Positions 55,052 through 64,000 of a stretch of 64,000 nucleotides of DNA are shown here, in pieces. The notes under the pieces are model-generated. The model did not search any database. It was not told the origin of the DNA and saw only the letters and a program-made list of their open reading frames with translations. Each line of letters opens with the position of its first letter. The stretch's first letter is position 1. The position numbers and the translations under genes are program-made. The stretch comes from an uncultured Planctomycetaceae bacterium. GTDB lineage: Bacteria; Planctomycetota; Planctomycetia; Pirellulales; Pirellulaceae. The stretch is taken from contig CALMEE010000064.1 of NCBI GenBank assembly GCA_937862885.1, forward strand, positions 62,001-126,000. The letters are read 5' to 3'.

Positions 55052-56077
55052 TCAGTTTTGAAGAGGCCAATCTCTTAACGTAACCCGTAGTCCCGCCGCG
55101 TTTAGTCGATCGATCAGCGCCCGACAGGCAATTCCGAATCCTGCGGGTCCGCTGAATCCGCCAAACTGCCCTCCCTTTTTCAAGTGTGGCTCAAGATCGA
55201 TAAATAGGCCGGGTAGTCCTAGCGCCTGGCAGCGATCAAAGATTGTTTTCCCATTGGAAGCCAGATCAGCAAATACACGTCCATACGCTCCGTCACCGAC
55301 ACCGACCGGAACGAATTGGTTCAATGCCTCTTCATCGACATACTCATCGCGCTCACGCTTGCTTTGTGCGAGGCGATAGTCTTTGACGTGTATCCAGCCG
55401 AGCCCATTTTTCATTGCCAGATACTCTTCATAAACCTCACCCTCGGTAAAACCTTGCGTAACCAAGTTTGCACCGTCGAAAACCAGGACCAAGTGAGGGT
55501 TCGCAACCGTTTCATAGATTTCGGCCAGCAAGGTTCCAGTATGACCAACTAGGTTGGCTTCCACTTCAAGACCTAATATTAGTCCATAATCAGCGACAAC
55601 TTCAGCGATTTCAGCGAGTCGTTCGCAGGCCAGGGAAATATGTTGTTTGGCGTTGGTCCCCTTGGGATGATAGAAGGAAAAGGCGCGTAGGAGTTTGGTG
55701 CCCAATTCATTGGCGACTTCACATGCACGGCGCACATGTTCGCCCAAGTAAGTTGGCCACGGCACGAACTGATTCGTGGAGCCGTCCTCTTGATCAAGCA
55801 GTTTTACCTTGCCAATCGGCGAACCTAGCGAGGAGACTCGAACTCCGTATTCACCCAATTTGTCACGGACGCGCGCCAACTCCGCGTTCGACAAATCGAC
55901 CGTATTCTTGACAGGGCCTCCAGCGATAGACACGAAACGCAGAGAACAATAATCCAGTCCCAGTGCGCTAATAACGGAGAGTTGCTGATCAATGTCCTTT
56001 GAGGCAGCGATTTCGTCAGAGAATCCGCTGACGATCACTGAAGAGCCTGGACCGTCGTCGTAAATTGCGTCAGGCAC
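55052..56077 (-). CDS. Sugar phosphate isomerase/epimerase-like TIM barrel protein
   Basis: 341 residues of the AP_endonuc_2/xylose isomerase-like barrel. Metal-binding motifs are partly visible: LILGLEVEANLVG with the conserved Glu, LVLVFDGANLV with Asp, GWIHVKDYR with His and Asp, and FIDLEPHLK with the last Glu. It probably isomerises or epimerises a sugar or inositol derivative; the substrate is not predictable. The start is a GTG at 56077. It follows queF on the same strand by 50 bases. Confidence 0.85.
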   Translation of the reverse strand: MPDAIYDDGPGSSVIVSGFSDEIAASKDIDQQLSVISALGLDYCSLRFVSIAGGPVKNTVDLSNAELARVRDKLGEYGVRVSSLGSPIGKVKLLDQEDGSTNQFVPWPTYLGEHVRRACEVANELGTKLLRAFSFYHPKGTNAKQHISLACERLAEIAEVVADYGLILGLEVEANLVGHTGTLLAEIYETVANPHLVLVFDGANLVTQGFTEGEVYEEYLAMKNGLGWIHVKDYRLAQSKRERDEYVDEEALNQFVPVGVGDGAYGRVFADLASNGKTIFDRCQALGLPGLFIDLEPHLKKGGQFGGFSGPAGFGIACRALIDRLNAAGLRVTLRDWPLQN

Positions 56078-56127
56078 GTCGATTTACTCCGTGATTGCCG
56101 GACCATGATGCGCAGCAATCACATCCG

Positions 56128-56499
56128 CTATTGTTCTTCATCCTCATCCTCTCTGTCGTACTCGACGATGATTTCTGAAGACATGCCACCACGCGCATTG
56201 AACTGAGCAACAAGGGTTGCGCTACGTGGACTCAAGACACTTACCAAGTCGTCCAAGATGAAATTGGTTACGTGTTCGTAAAAGATCCCTTGATCTCGAA
56301 ATTTTTGCAGATACATCTTCAAGCTTTTGAGTTCGACGCATTTTTCGTCAGCAACATAATCAAAAATTAATGTTCCAAAGTCTGGCTGTCCGGTCTTGGG
56401 ACAAACTGACGTGAATTCGGGGTACACAATTTGAATTGAATAATCGCGCTCGGGATAGGGATTATCGAACGTCTCCAGCACAAGTTTAAAGTCTTTCAT
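56128..56499 (-). CDS. queF: 7-cyano-7-deazaguanine reductase (preQ1 synthase)
   Basis: Reduces preQ0 to preQ1 with NADPH in queuosine synthesis. The short (type I) QueF has 123 residues: the nucleophile Cys33 in [14 protein letters not shown], the acid Asp40, the QueF motif [11 protein letters not shown] with Glu56, and [10 protein letters not shown] with His76. AAGGAG lies about 8 bases ahead of the ATG. No other que gene or preQ1 riboswitch was recognised nearby. Confidence 0.95.
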   Translation of the reverse strand: MKDFKLVLETFDNPYPERDYSIQIVYPEFTSVCPKTGQPDFGTLIFDYVADEKCVELKSLKMYLQKFRDQGIFYEHVTNFILDDLVSVLSPRSATLVAQFNARGGMSSEIIVEYDREDEDEEQ

Positions 56500-56975
56500 T
56501 GATAGTCTCCTTAGGCACTATTCTGACATTTTAGCCCAAATTGCAAAAGGTGTTTTGATCGTCATCCGTTCTTGGCCTTCAAACTTGATCCTGACGCTGC
56601 GACCGCAAACGACCCGGTTGTGACATGTTCCGCCTTTAACGCAAATCTGCGGCTCGCGAACTCCTAGGCCGCAGCATCCGTCGGCAAATAACGGAATGTG
56701 CTGTGTGTAACTTGGAACGGTCAATCTGGCTTTGGAGGCATCTGCGTGTTGATCGAGGGGAATGCAAGCCTGCTCAACCTGAACCAGACATGTGCAACCG
56801 AAATGTGCAGTGAACCGATTTGATAGCCACGCACTAGTCACTCCACACGTTGCAACACACGGAATCCCATGTTCTTGGAATGCGAACTTGGGTGCACCAC
56901 GGTGAACCAGAAATCGGCGCTGGCAGGGTTGTTCGTTAACTTTCTAAGCAATCAACTTGAACCTGGGTAGGAAGT
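56500..56975. other. Intergenic region, nothing supported
   Basis: About 475 bases between NfeD-like gene and queF, both minus strand. A 107-codon Cys-rich minus-strand frame exists (56518-56841) but has no ribosome-binding site or family resemblance. The queF promoter should be here. Confidence 0.4.
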
Positions 56976-59246
56976 TTAATCTTCAGCTTGCTCCTTACTC
57001 ACCACGACAACGCGATTGCCTACGGCTTCAATTACTTCAACGGATTCCCCTTTATCAACGAACTTTCCGCGCGAGATTACGTCGACTAACTCGCCGCTGA
57101 ACCGCGCTTTTCCCGAGGGGACTAATGGGGTAACGGCGACGCCCGACTGCCCTAACAAATAATCCCACGCGACGATCAACTCCTTCTTTTGTCGCTCTTC
57201 ATTGCTGTCACCATCTTGTTCCGGGTCCAGCATCAATCGACGCAAAAATGGGGTGTTGGGGAAGTATTTTCTTAAGACGACAATCGCGGCAACACAACCT
57301 CCTAAGGCGGCCAACACCATGCCCAAAGATCTTGGCAACTGATTAAGTTCGCTGGCACTTTTCGGAATAACAAACGTTTGAGTCGCCAACACGATCGATA
57401 AAATGACCATGATCAACCCACCAATGCCAAATATTCCGAAACCGGGCAAGACGAGCAACTCAATGGCAATGAATGCCATGCCGGTGACGAATAGCAGGAT
57501 CTCTAACCAGCCAGCATTACCATCAAAGTATTGGCTCCAGAAGAACAGGACAATACAAAGCGTTCCCAGGAATCCAGGGACACCAATACCGGGTGACGAC
57601 ATTTCCGTCGACAGGAGGAACATCGCGCCAAACAAAAGCCAAGCAGCAACCCAAGGAGAGGCGAGCGTGCGCGCAAACCATTCGATCCATTGATCGGCGA
57701 CGGTTGGACTCAAAGCAACAGGCTCTTCTCGCAATTGATAGAAGGCTTTGAGTTGGTCAACATCGCTGATCAACATTTTGGCGATGTCGTATTGAAGTGC
57801 CTCGTCTCCTGACATCCCAGAATCGCCGATTGGGACTGGGCCCACGACCGTCCAATCGGCGCGATCTTCCATTTCATTCAGGGATTCCGCTGAAAAAAGT
57901 TCAACCGCACCCGTCTTGGTGTTCCGCATCCGTTGTAGTTGAACAGAGGGATCAACAAAGGCTGCCAGCACGGACCAATCATGCTCGGTCTTGTTGGCAA
58001 ACGATTTGACGGCACGCAACAAATCTTGCACTGCCTGAGGCTTCAAGTTCTGGTTTTTGTCGCCGCCAATCCGCGCGGTTTTTGCCATCAGCAAGTGGTC
58101 GCAGGCAAGCGCGACTAATGCCGTCGGGCCCCCCGCCTTTTCGGGAACATAGGCCACGGTACGAACCTTGCTCGGGTCGAGTTGGGCCAAGTACTCAGCG
58201 AGTCGAATGCACTCGTAAGCATCGCCATTTGAGGTATCCAGACGAACCAAGACCAAATTGGCAGATTCCACCCGTTGATGCAATGATCGCAGCAGCCAAT
58301 TGACGGCGCGACGATCCAAGTAATCGCGGACGTGCAACTGGATCGCCCGCCATTCTTTGCCCCCAGAAGGATCGACTTCCAGAGAACTCGCATCGATGCG
58401 AAGCCGATTCGCCAATTGTCGGCGCGATGTTACTCGGTTGCGAATTAAGCGGTAGTCTTCGAGTTGCTGGCTAGTTAACAGGGGCGAGGTCCCTTCATCG
58501 CTAATCGTCTCAAATGACACCATGCCTTTTTCACGTAATCTCTCAAGCTCGTTCCGGTCTACAAACACAAATCCATCAGTCGTTTCTGCTCGCGTGATGG
58601 CGAGATTTGGGTCAATCAAGCTCAAGACTAGCGGAGGTGGCAAGACCCGCCGCTTCAATGCGATCTCTTCGTATGCGACCAGTCGGGTTTTGTTGATGAC
58701 TTGCTCATCGATTCCGGCCTCGCCAATCGCCGAGTCATTGTGCATGGCCAACTCATTGCATGCCAGCGCCACCAACACCGCGTGACCCTTGAGATGACTT
58801 ATGGGTTTGGAATTCAGTTGGTCGGTGCCAGGGGCCAATCCCTGTGGAGCTGGAATATAGGCGATAGTGCGAATTCGATTTGCGCGACTGTCGGTAAGCA
58901 ACTCCGCCAATGCCAAACAGGCATGAAAATCGCTTCCCTGTCCAGTTTTCGAATTTCGCGTATCAAATTCCAAGATAACGATTTCTCGCGCATCGGGGGA
59001 AGTAGCGGAGCGACTGGTCTGCAATGCAGCCTCCAGCGAGTCACGCACCTGTTGAGCGCTTTGCGTCGTAATCGGCAACCGCACTGGAATTAATCGGGCA
59101 TTGACTAACTTCGCGTCGTCAACGCCATCCGCTTGGGCAGGTGCCGCTCCCGGTTCCTGAGCAACAGCTCTAACTGCACCCAACGAAACGAATACCAGGC
59201 CTGCAAACACGAATAACGGCAAGTATCGGGGAGATGGAATGTTCAA
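56976..59246 (-). CDS. NfeD-like membrane protein with two degenerate ClpP-like domains
   Basis: 756 residues. After a signal peptide, two tandem ClpP/crotonase-fold repeats occupy about 45-240 and 295-480. Each has the family strand-helix block (VLVALACNELAMHN near 158-171, ALVALACDHLLMAK near 376-389). The SAG-type catalytic serine turn that normally precedes this block is GHA in one and GGP in the other, so the protease centre seems lost. Membrane helices follow at about 525-680 (GIGVPGFLGTLCIVLFF, IELLVLPGFGIFGIGG, a family signature). An NfeD OB domain ends the protein (GKARFSGELVDVISRGKFVD). It may scaffold a membrane quality-control complex with a partner such as SPFH proteins, but none is beside it. 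Confidence 0.85.
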   Translation of the reverse strand: MNIPSPRYLPLFVFAGLVFVSLGAVRAVAQEPGAAPAQADGVDDAKLVNARLIPVRLPITTQSAQQVRDSLEAALQTSRSATSPDAREIVILEFDTRNSKTGQGSDFHACLALAELLTDSRANRIRTIAYIPAPQGLAPGTDQLNSKPISHLKGHAVLVALACNELAMHNDSAIGEAGIDEQVINKTRLVAYEEIALKRRVLPPPLVLSLIDPNLAITRAETTDGFVFVDRNELERLREKGMVSFETISDEGTSPLLTSQQLEDYRLIRNRVTSRRQLANRLRIDASSLEVDPSGGKEWRAIQLHVRDYLDRRAVNWLLRSLHQRVESANLVLVRLDTSNGDAYECIRLAEYLAQLDPSKVRTVAYVPEKAGGPTALVALACDHLLMAKTARIGGDKNQNLKPQAVQDLLRAVKSFANKTEHDWSVLAAFVDPSVQLQRMRNTKTGAVELFSAESLNEMEDRADWTVVGPVPIGDSGMSGDEALQYDIAKMLISDVDQLKAFYQLREEPVALSPTVADQWIEWFARTLASPWVAAWLLFGAMFLLSTEMSSPGIGVPGFLGTLCIVLFFWSQYFDGNAGWLEILLFVTGMAFIAIELLVLPGFGIFGIGGLIMVILSIVLATQTFVIPKSASELNQLPRSLGMVLAALGGCVAAIVVLRKYFPNTPFLRRLMLDPEQDGDSNEERQKKELIVAWDYLLGQSGVAVTPLVPSGKARFSGELVDVISRGKFVDKGESVEVIEAVGNRVVVVSKEQAED

Positions 59247-59765
59247 CTTGTCTACCTCGGGTCTAAAAGTTGCTCAAATTATACGATAATTACTGGCTTT
59301 GAGAACATTCGCAAGCTGCACAAACAGTCTTGAAAGATCGCCCAAAAATCGAATCCCGCCGAAAGCTTGAGCCAAAATGAACGATTATCGAAATGAATCT
59401 GCCGTGTTGACACGGGACAAATTCGCGAAGCCCAATCCTGTTTACAGGGCTTTTCCAGTGTTCGCACTTCACTCAGACCGGAGTGAGCGCAAAAAAAGCG
59501 AGCCCTTACGGACTCGCTTCGTAATACATTCGTGGTCGTGTAAATCAATGTTGGTCAGTTTGCGGCGGCAAAATTGAGCGATCTCATAACCAGATGATAC
59601 GCAGATCTTGCTTGAAATCGACTCAACCGAAACTTATTTGTCTGAACCAGCGAGTTGCGGTTCTCACCGCGCGGCAATGTTTCTCAAAGTAGTAAATCAT
59701 GCTGGGCATATCGTATGACGTCAGTGCAGTAGTCTCATGTAGCGAAAATCATCGATAGGGTTGAC
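59247..59765. other. Intergenic region with terminator
   Basis: Holds the promoter of the NfeD-like gene and, at 59490-59519, a strong minus-strand terminator. No ORF is supported. Confidence 0.4.
59490..59519 (-). terminator. Intrinsic terminator on the minus strand
   Basis: Minus-strand reading: AAGCGAG, loop TCCGTAAGGG-like, CTCGCTT, then a run of seven T. It lies about 250 bases beyond the stop of the secreted protein gene at 59766, with an untranslated stretch between. It shields the NfeD-like gene from read-through. Confidence 0.8.
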
Positions 59766-61382
59766 TTACCTCCCGGTCGGACTAATTGGTCGCCGTCCGC
59801 GGCCAGTGTCATCAATGGCATTGTAAATGATCGCGCCCAATCCAACTGGCCAGGCACCACCAATGAACGCGCCATCTCCGAATCCGCCGTATCCGCCATA
59901 ACCATAACCGTAGTCACCGCCAAAACCTTGGTAGCCACCCATACCAAAACCATGAGGGTCCGGTTGTTGTGGTAACGGTGTATTGACGGCTTCCAGATAA
60001 TCTTGACGCGCGACGTGGTGATTTAACCAACCGATCGACTCTGGCGGGATCATGCAGATGTCAAACACATCACTAGAAAAGTTTGCGAAGTTGTTTCGGC
60101 TTGGCTCATTGGACACGAACCTTGCACTTGTTCGACTCTGAGAATCGAACTGGCCATATTGGCGATTATGCGAAGGAAAATTGCTCGACGTAGAATCGAT
60201 GATCTCTACCCCAGTAGCTGCAAAGCCATCGCTACCTCCAGCGATAACGCCATACGTCCCCGCTCCCAAACCTTCAATCTTAAAGATACCTAAATTGTCA
60301 ACTCGAGATGTGGCGACTACTGCGTCATTTTGGATAATGTGAACGGTAGCGTTTCGGACATCAATCGGTCGACCGCTAACGCTGTCAAGTTGGTGAATCC
60401 GGCCGGTGAAAATACCATTAACCAAGCGCACGGGATGATGGTTGACCGAAGTCGCAGGAGTTGCTGGAGGAGGGTAATTTCTTAAGCCGTATTGGCCGTA
60501 CAGATGAGGGGGATCTTCCGGACCTTCGCCAACATCGTATAGATCGAAAATGCGGAAAGAGACCATAGGCGCTAACGTCTTGACAAGCTCAGGAACGATG
60601 CGACCGGATCGCGGTGACGGCAAGACATTAAGTGATCTCGGACTCACTTGATCAAACGTATTATAGGGAAGTGCATTGAAGCCGAAAGCCGCAAAATTTG
60701 ACTTGCCAAACACGACAATCGTAACGGGGCCGGGTAGTAAACCATCGACTTCAAAGTTGCCGTTCTCGTCGACTGTTGTTTCGGCGGCAACTTGGCCATT
60801 TCTTAAGATGAAGATGTTTGTCGCGCCGTCGTCGCTTCCGCTAGCCTGGTGAACGGTCCCTTTCAAGTTTCCGTTCTGACTGAGCATAACCCAGCTTGCT
60901 CGAATCATGTCGCTTACTCCGCCACGAGCGGTCTCGTGCGCTGCCCCGTGCCACCCCGCAACGCGCGGATCGATTTTTTCACGAGATAACGATGATTGAG
61001 CCTGCCGATCATCGTCAGCACCGCCCAATGCCGACGGGAGCCCGGCGGCTTCGGCCCAGTTCGGGTCTTCGTCTTGATTGCGGAACCAACTTGCGGCCTC
61101 AAAACCGACCTGGCGTAGGCCGTTTGGACTGACCGAGGATTGCGTTCGTTGCCGCTGTCGTTCGGCCGGATTGTCGGTTACGGCGCCCGGACGCAACGTG
61201 TTTTGATAGCGGTCGTAAGCTCTACCACTTGTCTGGTTTGGAGGGGACCAGTCGGAGGTGTAGGAACTGCTCGTACCTGTATGACTGTCCTGTACCGCAC
61301 TCGCCCCCGTGGCAATGGCAATACTGAACACAGGTAACGTCAACGCAATCATATGCGTTTTCAGAAACTTCTTGACGTTCAT
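59766..61382 (-). CDS. Exported protein with carboxypeptidase-regulatory-like domains and Gly/Tyr-rich tail
   Basis: 538 residues with a signal peptide (MIALTLPVFSIAIATGASA). The N-terminal 150 residues are polar and low in structure. Two beta-sandwich repeats of the carboxypeptidase regulatory/SpaA type follow: NLKGTVHQASGSDDGATNIF then FEVDGLLPGPVTIVVFG, and FTGRIHQLDSVSGRPIDVRN then FKIEGLGAGTYGVIAGGSDG. The C-terminus has a Gly/Tyr/Phe repeat (GYGYGGYGGFGDGAF) of unknown purpose. Such domains are structural or adhesive; no enzyme is indicated. I start at the ATG at 61382, with GGAAG 6 bases upstream; an ATG at 61388 is in frame. Confidence 0.82.
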   Translation of the reverse strand: MNVKKFLKTHMIALTLPVFSIAIATGASAVQDSHTGTSSSYTSDWSPPNQTSGRAYDRYQNTLRPGAVTDNPAERQRQRTQSSVSPNGLRQVGFEAASWFRNQDEDPNWAEAAGLPSALGGADDDRQAQSSLSREKIDPRVAGWHGAAHETARGGVSDMIRASWVMLSQNGNLKGTVHQASGSDDGATNIFILRNGQVAAETTVDENGNFEVDGLLPGPVTIVVFGKSNFAAFGFNALPYNTFDQVSPRSLNVLPSPRSGRIVPELVKTLAPMVSFRIFDLYDVGEGPEDPPHLYGQYGLRNYPPPATPATSVNHHPVRLVNGIFTGRIHQLDSVSGRPIDVRNATVHIIQNDAVVATSRVDNLGIFKIEGLGAGTYGVIAGGSDGFAATGVEIIDSTSSNFPSHNRQYGQFDSQSRTSARFVSNEPSRNNFANFSSDVFDICMIPPESIGWLNHHVARQDYLEAVNTPLPQQPDPHGFGMGGYQGFGGDYGYGYGGYGGFGDGAFIGGAWPVGLGAIIYNAIDDTGRGRRPISPTGR

Positions 61383-62295
61383 AGTCATCTTCCATAAAAG
61401 AGTATCGAAGTCGATCCCATATGCCTGGAAACCATTCCAAGCGGCTCTTCACCTTCAACTTAGACGATAGTTAATTGGGTTCAAAAAAATTTGAGGTCGC
61501 CATCAATGAAATGTTGTGGATTTACGTCCTGATACTCGAAATGTGTCGAGCCTGTCATTCGCCAGATTTTTATTAAAGTGGAAGCAGCCATGCTTCAACC
61601 ATTTATTCGAAGAAGCTTCACCCATATCGAGAATCCGCACGTCCGGCAAACTTTAACTTGATTCGTTTTCCAGCCAGCATGGATTCAACCGCGCCGGCCG
61701 AACGAACTGCGACAAAAGTCAGAACTTGAGAACACTCGAGTCTCGGAAGACGGTATTTTCCTTTTTCCTGTCCATTCCTATCATTACGTCTGGAAGAAAA
61801 CCGATCAGCTAAACAGAGGTTCCGCCGTCCATCGCGGCACGGCAATACAAACGCAACCTGTCGGGTTACAGGTGGAATATTCTCGCGCTACCGTGCGCCG
61901 GGGCAACGTTTGCAAAGCCGGCGGTTTAGATGAAAATTATGCATTGCCTAACGAGCTGAAACGAGGAAAGCTTGGGTGGTGAAGTTTATGAGATAAAATC
62001 ATTAGTTAGTTGTTTTTGATTCGCTCGGTTGACTGAACAGTGCAAAGAACTAGGCTAGCAAAGTTGGCCATAAAATGACGGAATGTACCCGTAGGTGTTG
62101 GCTCGCCGTGCCTCGTCAATGCAGCCGTTGCTAGTTGTGAGCCTGATCATGAGCCAAGTTTTTTTGCCTAGCTCAATTCATTGCCGCTACAATCGCAATT
62201 AGAATTAAACGCGGTTTGGTAGCGGCTAATCGAAACGGCAAGCGCACCGTATCGCTTATCATCAACAGAACAGCATGCCGTAGTAAGTGTTGAAC
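61383..62295. other. Intergenic region, nothing recognised
   Basis: About 900 bases between divergent genes. Frames are short and none has a ribosome-binding site with family resemblance. No RNA gene or repeat stood out. Confidence 0.4.
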
Positions 62296-63222
62296 ATGAC
62301 ATCGTTAAATCATCCGATTGGATTTGTTAATTGGCCAGTTCCCACGCTCGGTGGCAAACAGTTTTGGACGGATGTTGAGTATTTCGCCGGTTGGCGAATT
62401 CAGCAGAACACGGAAACGGGCCACTATCGTCTGCTCGACCCAAAACAGATTCGCCACGCATGGGGAAACCGATTGCATTGCCAAATGCGTTTGTCACGCA
62501 TTCGAGAGGAAAGAGAACTCAAACCTCATGTTGGTAAGGTCGTCATCTTACTGCATGGTCTCAGTCGCACGCGTAATTCTCTGAAGCACCTCGCGCGAAC
62601 ACTTAATGACGTTGGTTTGTACCAAGTTATTCCGTTTGAATATGCAAGTTGCCGCGGTACGATTGAACAGCACGCAAAGAACTTGCATTCGATGATTCAG
62701 CACCTCGGCATTGCTGTGGAAGAAATTAACTTTGTTTGCCACAGCTTGGGGAATTTGATTGTACGTCGCTATTTGCACGACCATCCCATGGCTGGATCTG
62801 GCTCGTCCGGGTATCCGAAAATCGGCAGGATGGCGATGTTGGCTCCGCCGAATCACGGGTCGAAAATGGCGGCGATCATGCGCTACACGGGCATCTTCCA
62901 AGTCATTACGGGAGCCAGCGGTCATGCATTATCGATCGACTGGCCTTCTTATTCCAAGACGCTTGCCATACCGAAGTTCGAGTTTGCAATTCTTGCCGGA
63001 ACCGGGAGCAGAAAACTGAAATGGCTAAATAACCCTTTACTGAGCGAGACAAGCGATTTGACGGTGACGCTTAACGAGACAAAATTAACCGGTGCAGCGG
63101 ACTATAAATGTTTTCCGGTATATCACTGGTCGATGCTCTACAATCGACAAGTCATCGATGCTGTAGTCCGGTTTTTGCAACATGGCTACCTTGTGACGGC
63201 AGGTGAGAAAACGACTTTGTAG
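62296..63222 (+). CDS. Alpha/beta hydrolase (lipase/PGAP1-like)
   Basis: 308 residues. VVILLHGLSRTRNSLKHLAR supplies the oxyanion strand, and NFVCHSLGNLIVRRYL the nucleophile elbow (CHSLGN). MAMLAPPNHGSKMA is characteristic of lipase/PGAP1-like members. The C-terminal VYHWSMLYNRQVIDAVVRFL supplies the likely catalytic His (YHWSM). No export signal is visible. Start is the ATG at 62296; a GTG at 62287 is in frame. Substrate unknown, esterase or lipase likely. Confidence 0.85.
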   Translation: MTSLNHPIGFVNWPVPTLGGKQFWTDVEYFAGWRIQQNTETGHYRLLDPKQIRHAWGNRLHCQMRLSRIREERELKPHVGKVVILLHGLSRTRNSLKHLARTLNDVGLYQVIPFEYASCRGTIEQHAKNLHSMIQHLGIAVEEINFVCHSLGNLIVRRYLHDHPMAGSGSSGYPKIGRMAMLAPPNHGSKMAAIMRYTGIFQVITGASGHALSIDWPSYSKTLAIPKFEFAILAGTGSRKLKWLNNPLLSETSDLTVTLNETKLTGAADYKCFPVYHWSMLYNRQVIDAVVRFLQHGYLVTAGEKTTL

Positions 63223-63273
63223 GAGTTGGTTTGCTTGTCTGCATGGGCTGCTATGCTTTGGTAGCACGTGAGT

Positions 63274-64000
63274 TTACGTTGTCACCCGCTTGACATGCGA
63301 GACGAGTTGCCCCCAATCCAAGGTTGTTTTGATCTCGTCGCCTGGATTTACGCGGTCGCTGCTACTGAGCAACTTACCTTCGAGATCGGTAGTCAGGGAA
63401 TAGCCTCGTGCGAGCACAGCCAAAGGATTGACGGCAGCGAGTCGTGAAGAGGATTGCTGCCAGCGATGCCGCGCCCGTTCAATGAATCGATCCATTGCTG
63501 TTTGCAGTCGTTGTTCAATCAGGTCAATTCGTTGGTATCTTTCCGTTAACAGATCTTCCGGGCGGCGTAAACAACGTTGCGCGGCCAGCGCTGCAAGTCG
63601 ACTTCGGGCAGTGTTAATTTGTTGTGAAACCAAAAAACTCAGGCGAGCCGATGCATCGGCGAGGAAGTTGTACCATTCCATTCGATCGGGAAAAACTTTC
63701 TCAGCTGCTTCGCTTGGCGTTAGAGCTTTGGCATCGGCTGCTAGGTCGCTGAGCGTTACGTCAATTTCGTGGCCGATCGCAGAGAGCGTCGGAATCGAGC
63801 TTGCGCGAATGGCGCGAACCACGCGTTCGTCATTGAAACTCCAAAGGTCTTCAGCGCTGCCACCGCCGCGTGTAATTACTAAGGCGTCTATTCGCGGGGA
63901 AATTCTGGCCGCGTTTTGGATGGCTTGTACAATTTCAGCAGGTGCCTCGTTTCCCTGGACGCGGCAGCCGAAAATGAGAATATCGGTGAGTGGCCAGCGA
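63274..64000 (-). CDS. xseA: Exodeoxyribonuclease VII large subunit, C-terminal part (5' end outside window)
   Basis: Large subunit of the nuclease that degrades single-stranded DNA to oligonucleotides. The frame is open to the right edge of the window, with the gene beginning beyond it. Visible blocks are CRVQGNEAPAEIVQAIQNAA, ITRGGGSAEDLWSFNDE and LSAIGHEIDVTLSDLAADAK, all family signatures. A long helical region follows, then VLARGYSLTTDLEGKLLSS and GDEIKTTL at the end. The small subunit xseB does not follow it in this window. Confidence 0.93.
   Translation of the reverse strand, partial: RWPLTDILIFGCRVQGNEAPAEIVQAIQNAARISPRIDALVITRGGGSAEDLWSFNDERVVRAIRASSIPTLSAIGHEIDVTLSDLAADAKALTPSEAAEKVFPDRMEWYNFLADASARLSFLVSQQINTARSRLAALAAQRCLRRPEDLLTERYQRIDLIEQRLQTAMDRFIERARHRWQQSSSRLAAVNPLAVLARGYSLTTDLEGKLLSSSDRVNPGDEIKTTLDWGQLVSHVKRVTT

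Noticed and set aside
56518-56841. Cys-rich 107-codon minus-strand frame upstream of queF
   Set aside because: No ribosome-binding site, no metal-site spacing that matches a known family, and it occupies the likely queF promoter.
1-64000. tRNA, rRNA, tmRNA, CRISPR and riboswitch signatures
   Set aside because: Scanned by eye, especially in gaps over 300 bases; none was convincing. A covariance-model search would be decisive.

Overview
The window looks like a chromosomal segment of a planctomycete, most likely of the Pirellula/Rhodopirellula type. I infer this from gene content and architecture, not from a marker gene. It carries an ExbB-ExbD-ExbD-TPR operon, large secreted beta-helix and BNR-propeller proteins, an orphan FHA-like coiled-coil protein, pre-peptidase C-terminal (PPC) domains, and IS remnants of types common in that group. 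Outer-membrane functions (lpxK, an O-antigen ligase-like protein, a predicted outer-membrane barrel) indicate a Gram-negative envelope. No rRNA, tRNA, CRISPR array or phage block was found.

Layout. 1-1048: the 3' part of yidC. 1903-7707: a probable five-gene operon (secreted hypothetical, ExbB/TolQ-like, two ExbD-like, giant TPR protein). 7708-15900: an accessory stretch. It has a small membrane-protein candidate, degraded Tn5-like and ISAs1 transposases, an 851-residue PPC/lipase protein, a TauE/SafE pseudogene, and an IS4-type element with perfect 19-bp ends but a triply disabled transposase. 15911-23735: core genes (parvulin isomerase, guaA, mfd, second parvulin isomerase). 23919-30577: two very large exported proteins on the minus strand, a BNR propeller with a PDZ-like insertion and a barrel-plus-beta-helix protein. 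30981-36740: DUF480/YceH, lpxK, Hsp20, DegP-type protease, mnmA. 36878-41933: a three-gene NAD-dependent formate dehydrogenase operon. 42351-46546: smpB, lipA, Rieske and MIP18-like proteins, a stand-alone AtuA C-terminal domain, and pta. 46608-51746: EEP nuclease/phosphatase, small lipoprotein, O-antigen ligase-like protein, HtrA protease, DksA-like zinc finger. 52307-59246: FHA-like coiled-coil protein, sugar isomerase/epimerase-like protein, queF, NfeD-like protein. 59766-64000: secreted carboxypeptidase-regulatory-like protein, an alpha/beta hydrolase, and the 3' part of xseA, cut by the window edge.

How the genes fit together. Much of the window serves the envelope: insertion (YidC), energised trans-envelope work (ExbB/ExbD), periplasmic folding and quality control (two parvulins, two HtrA proteases, NfeD), and lipid A and polysaccharide synthesis (LpxK, ligase). 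A metabolic set covers formate oxidation, lipoate synthesis, acetyl phosphate metabolism and queuosine synthesis. The least ordinary items are the inverse-autotransporter-like protein, the PDZ insertion in the BNR propeller, an intrinsic terminator sitting in the guaA leader, the Cys-rich leader on the formate dehydrogenase alpha subunit, an NfeD protein with two protease domains that both lack the catalytic serine, and the AtuA-domain protein overlapping pta.
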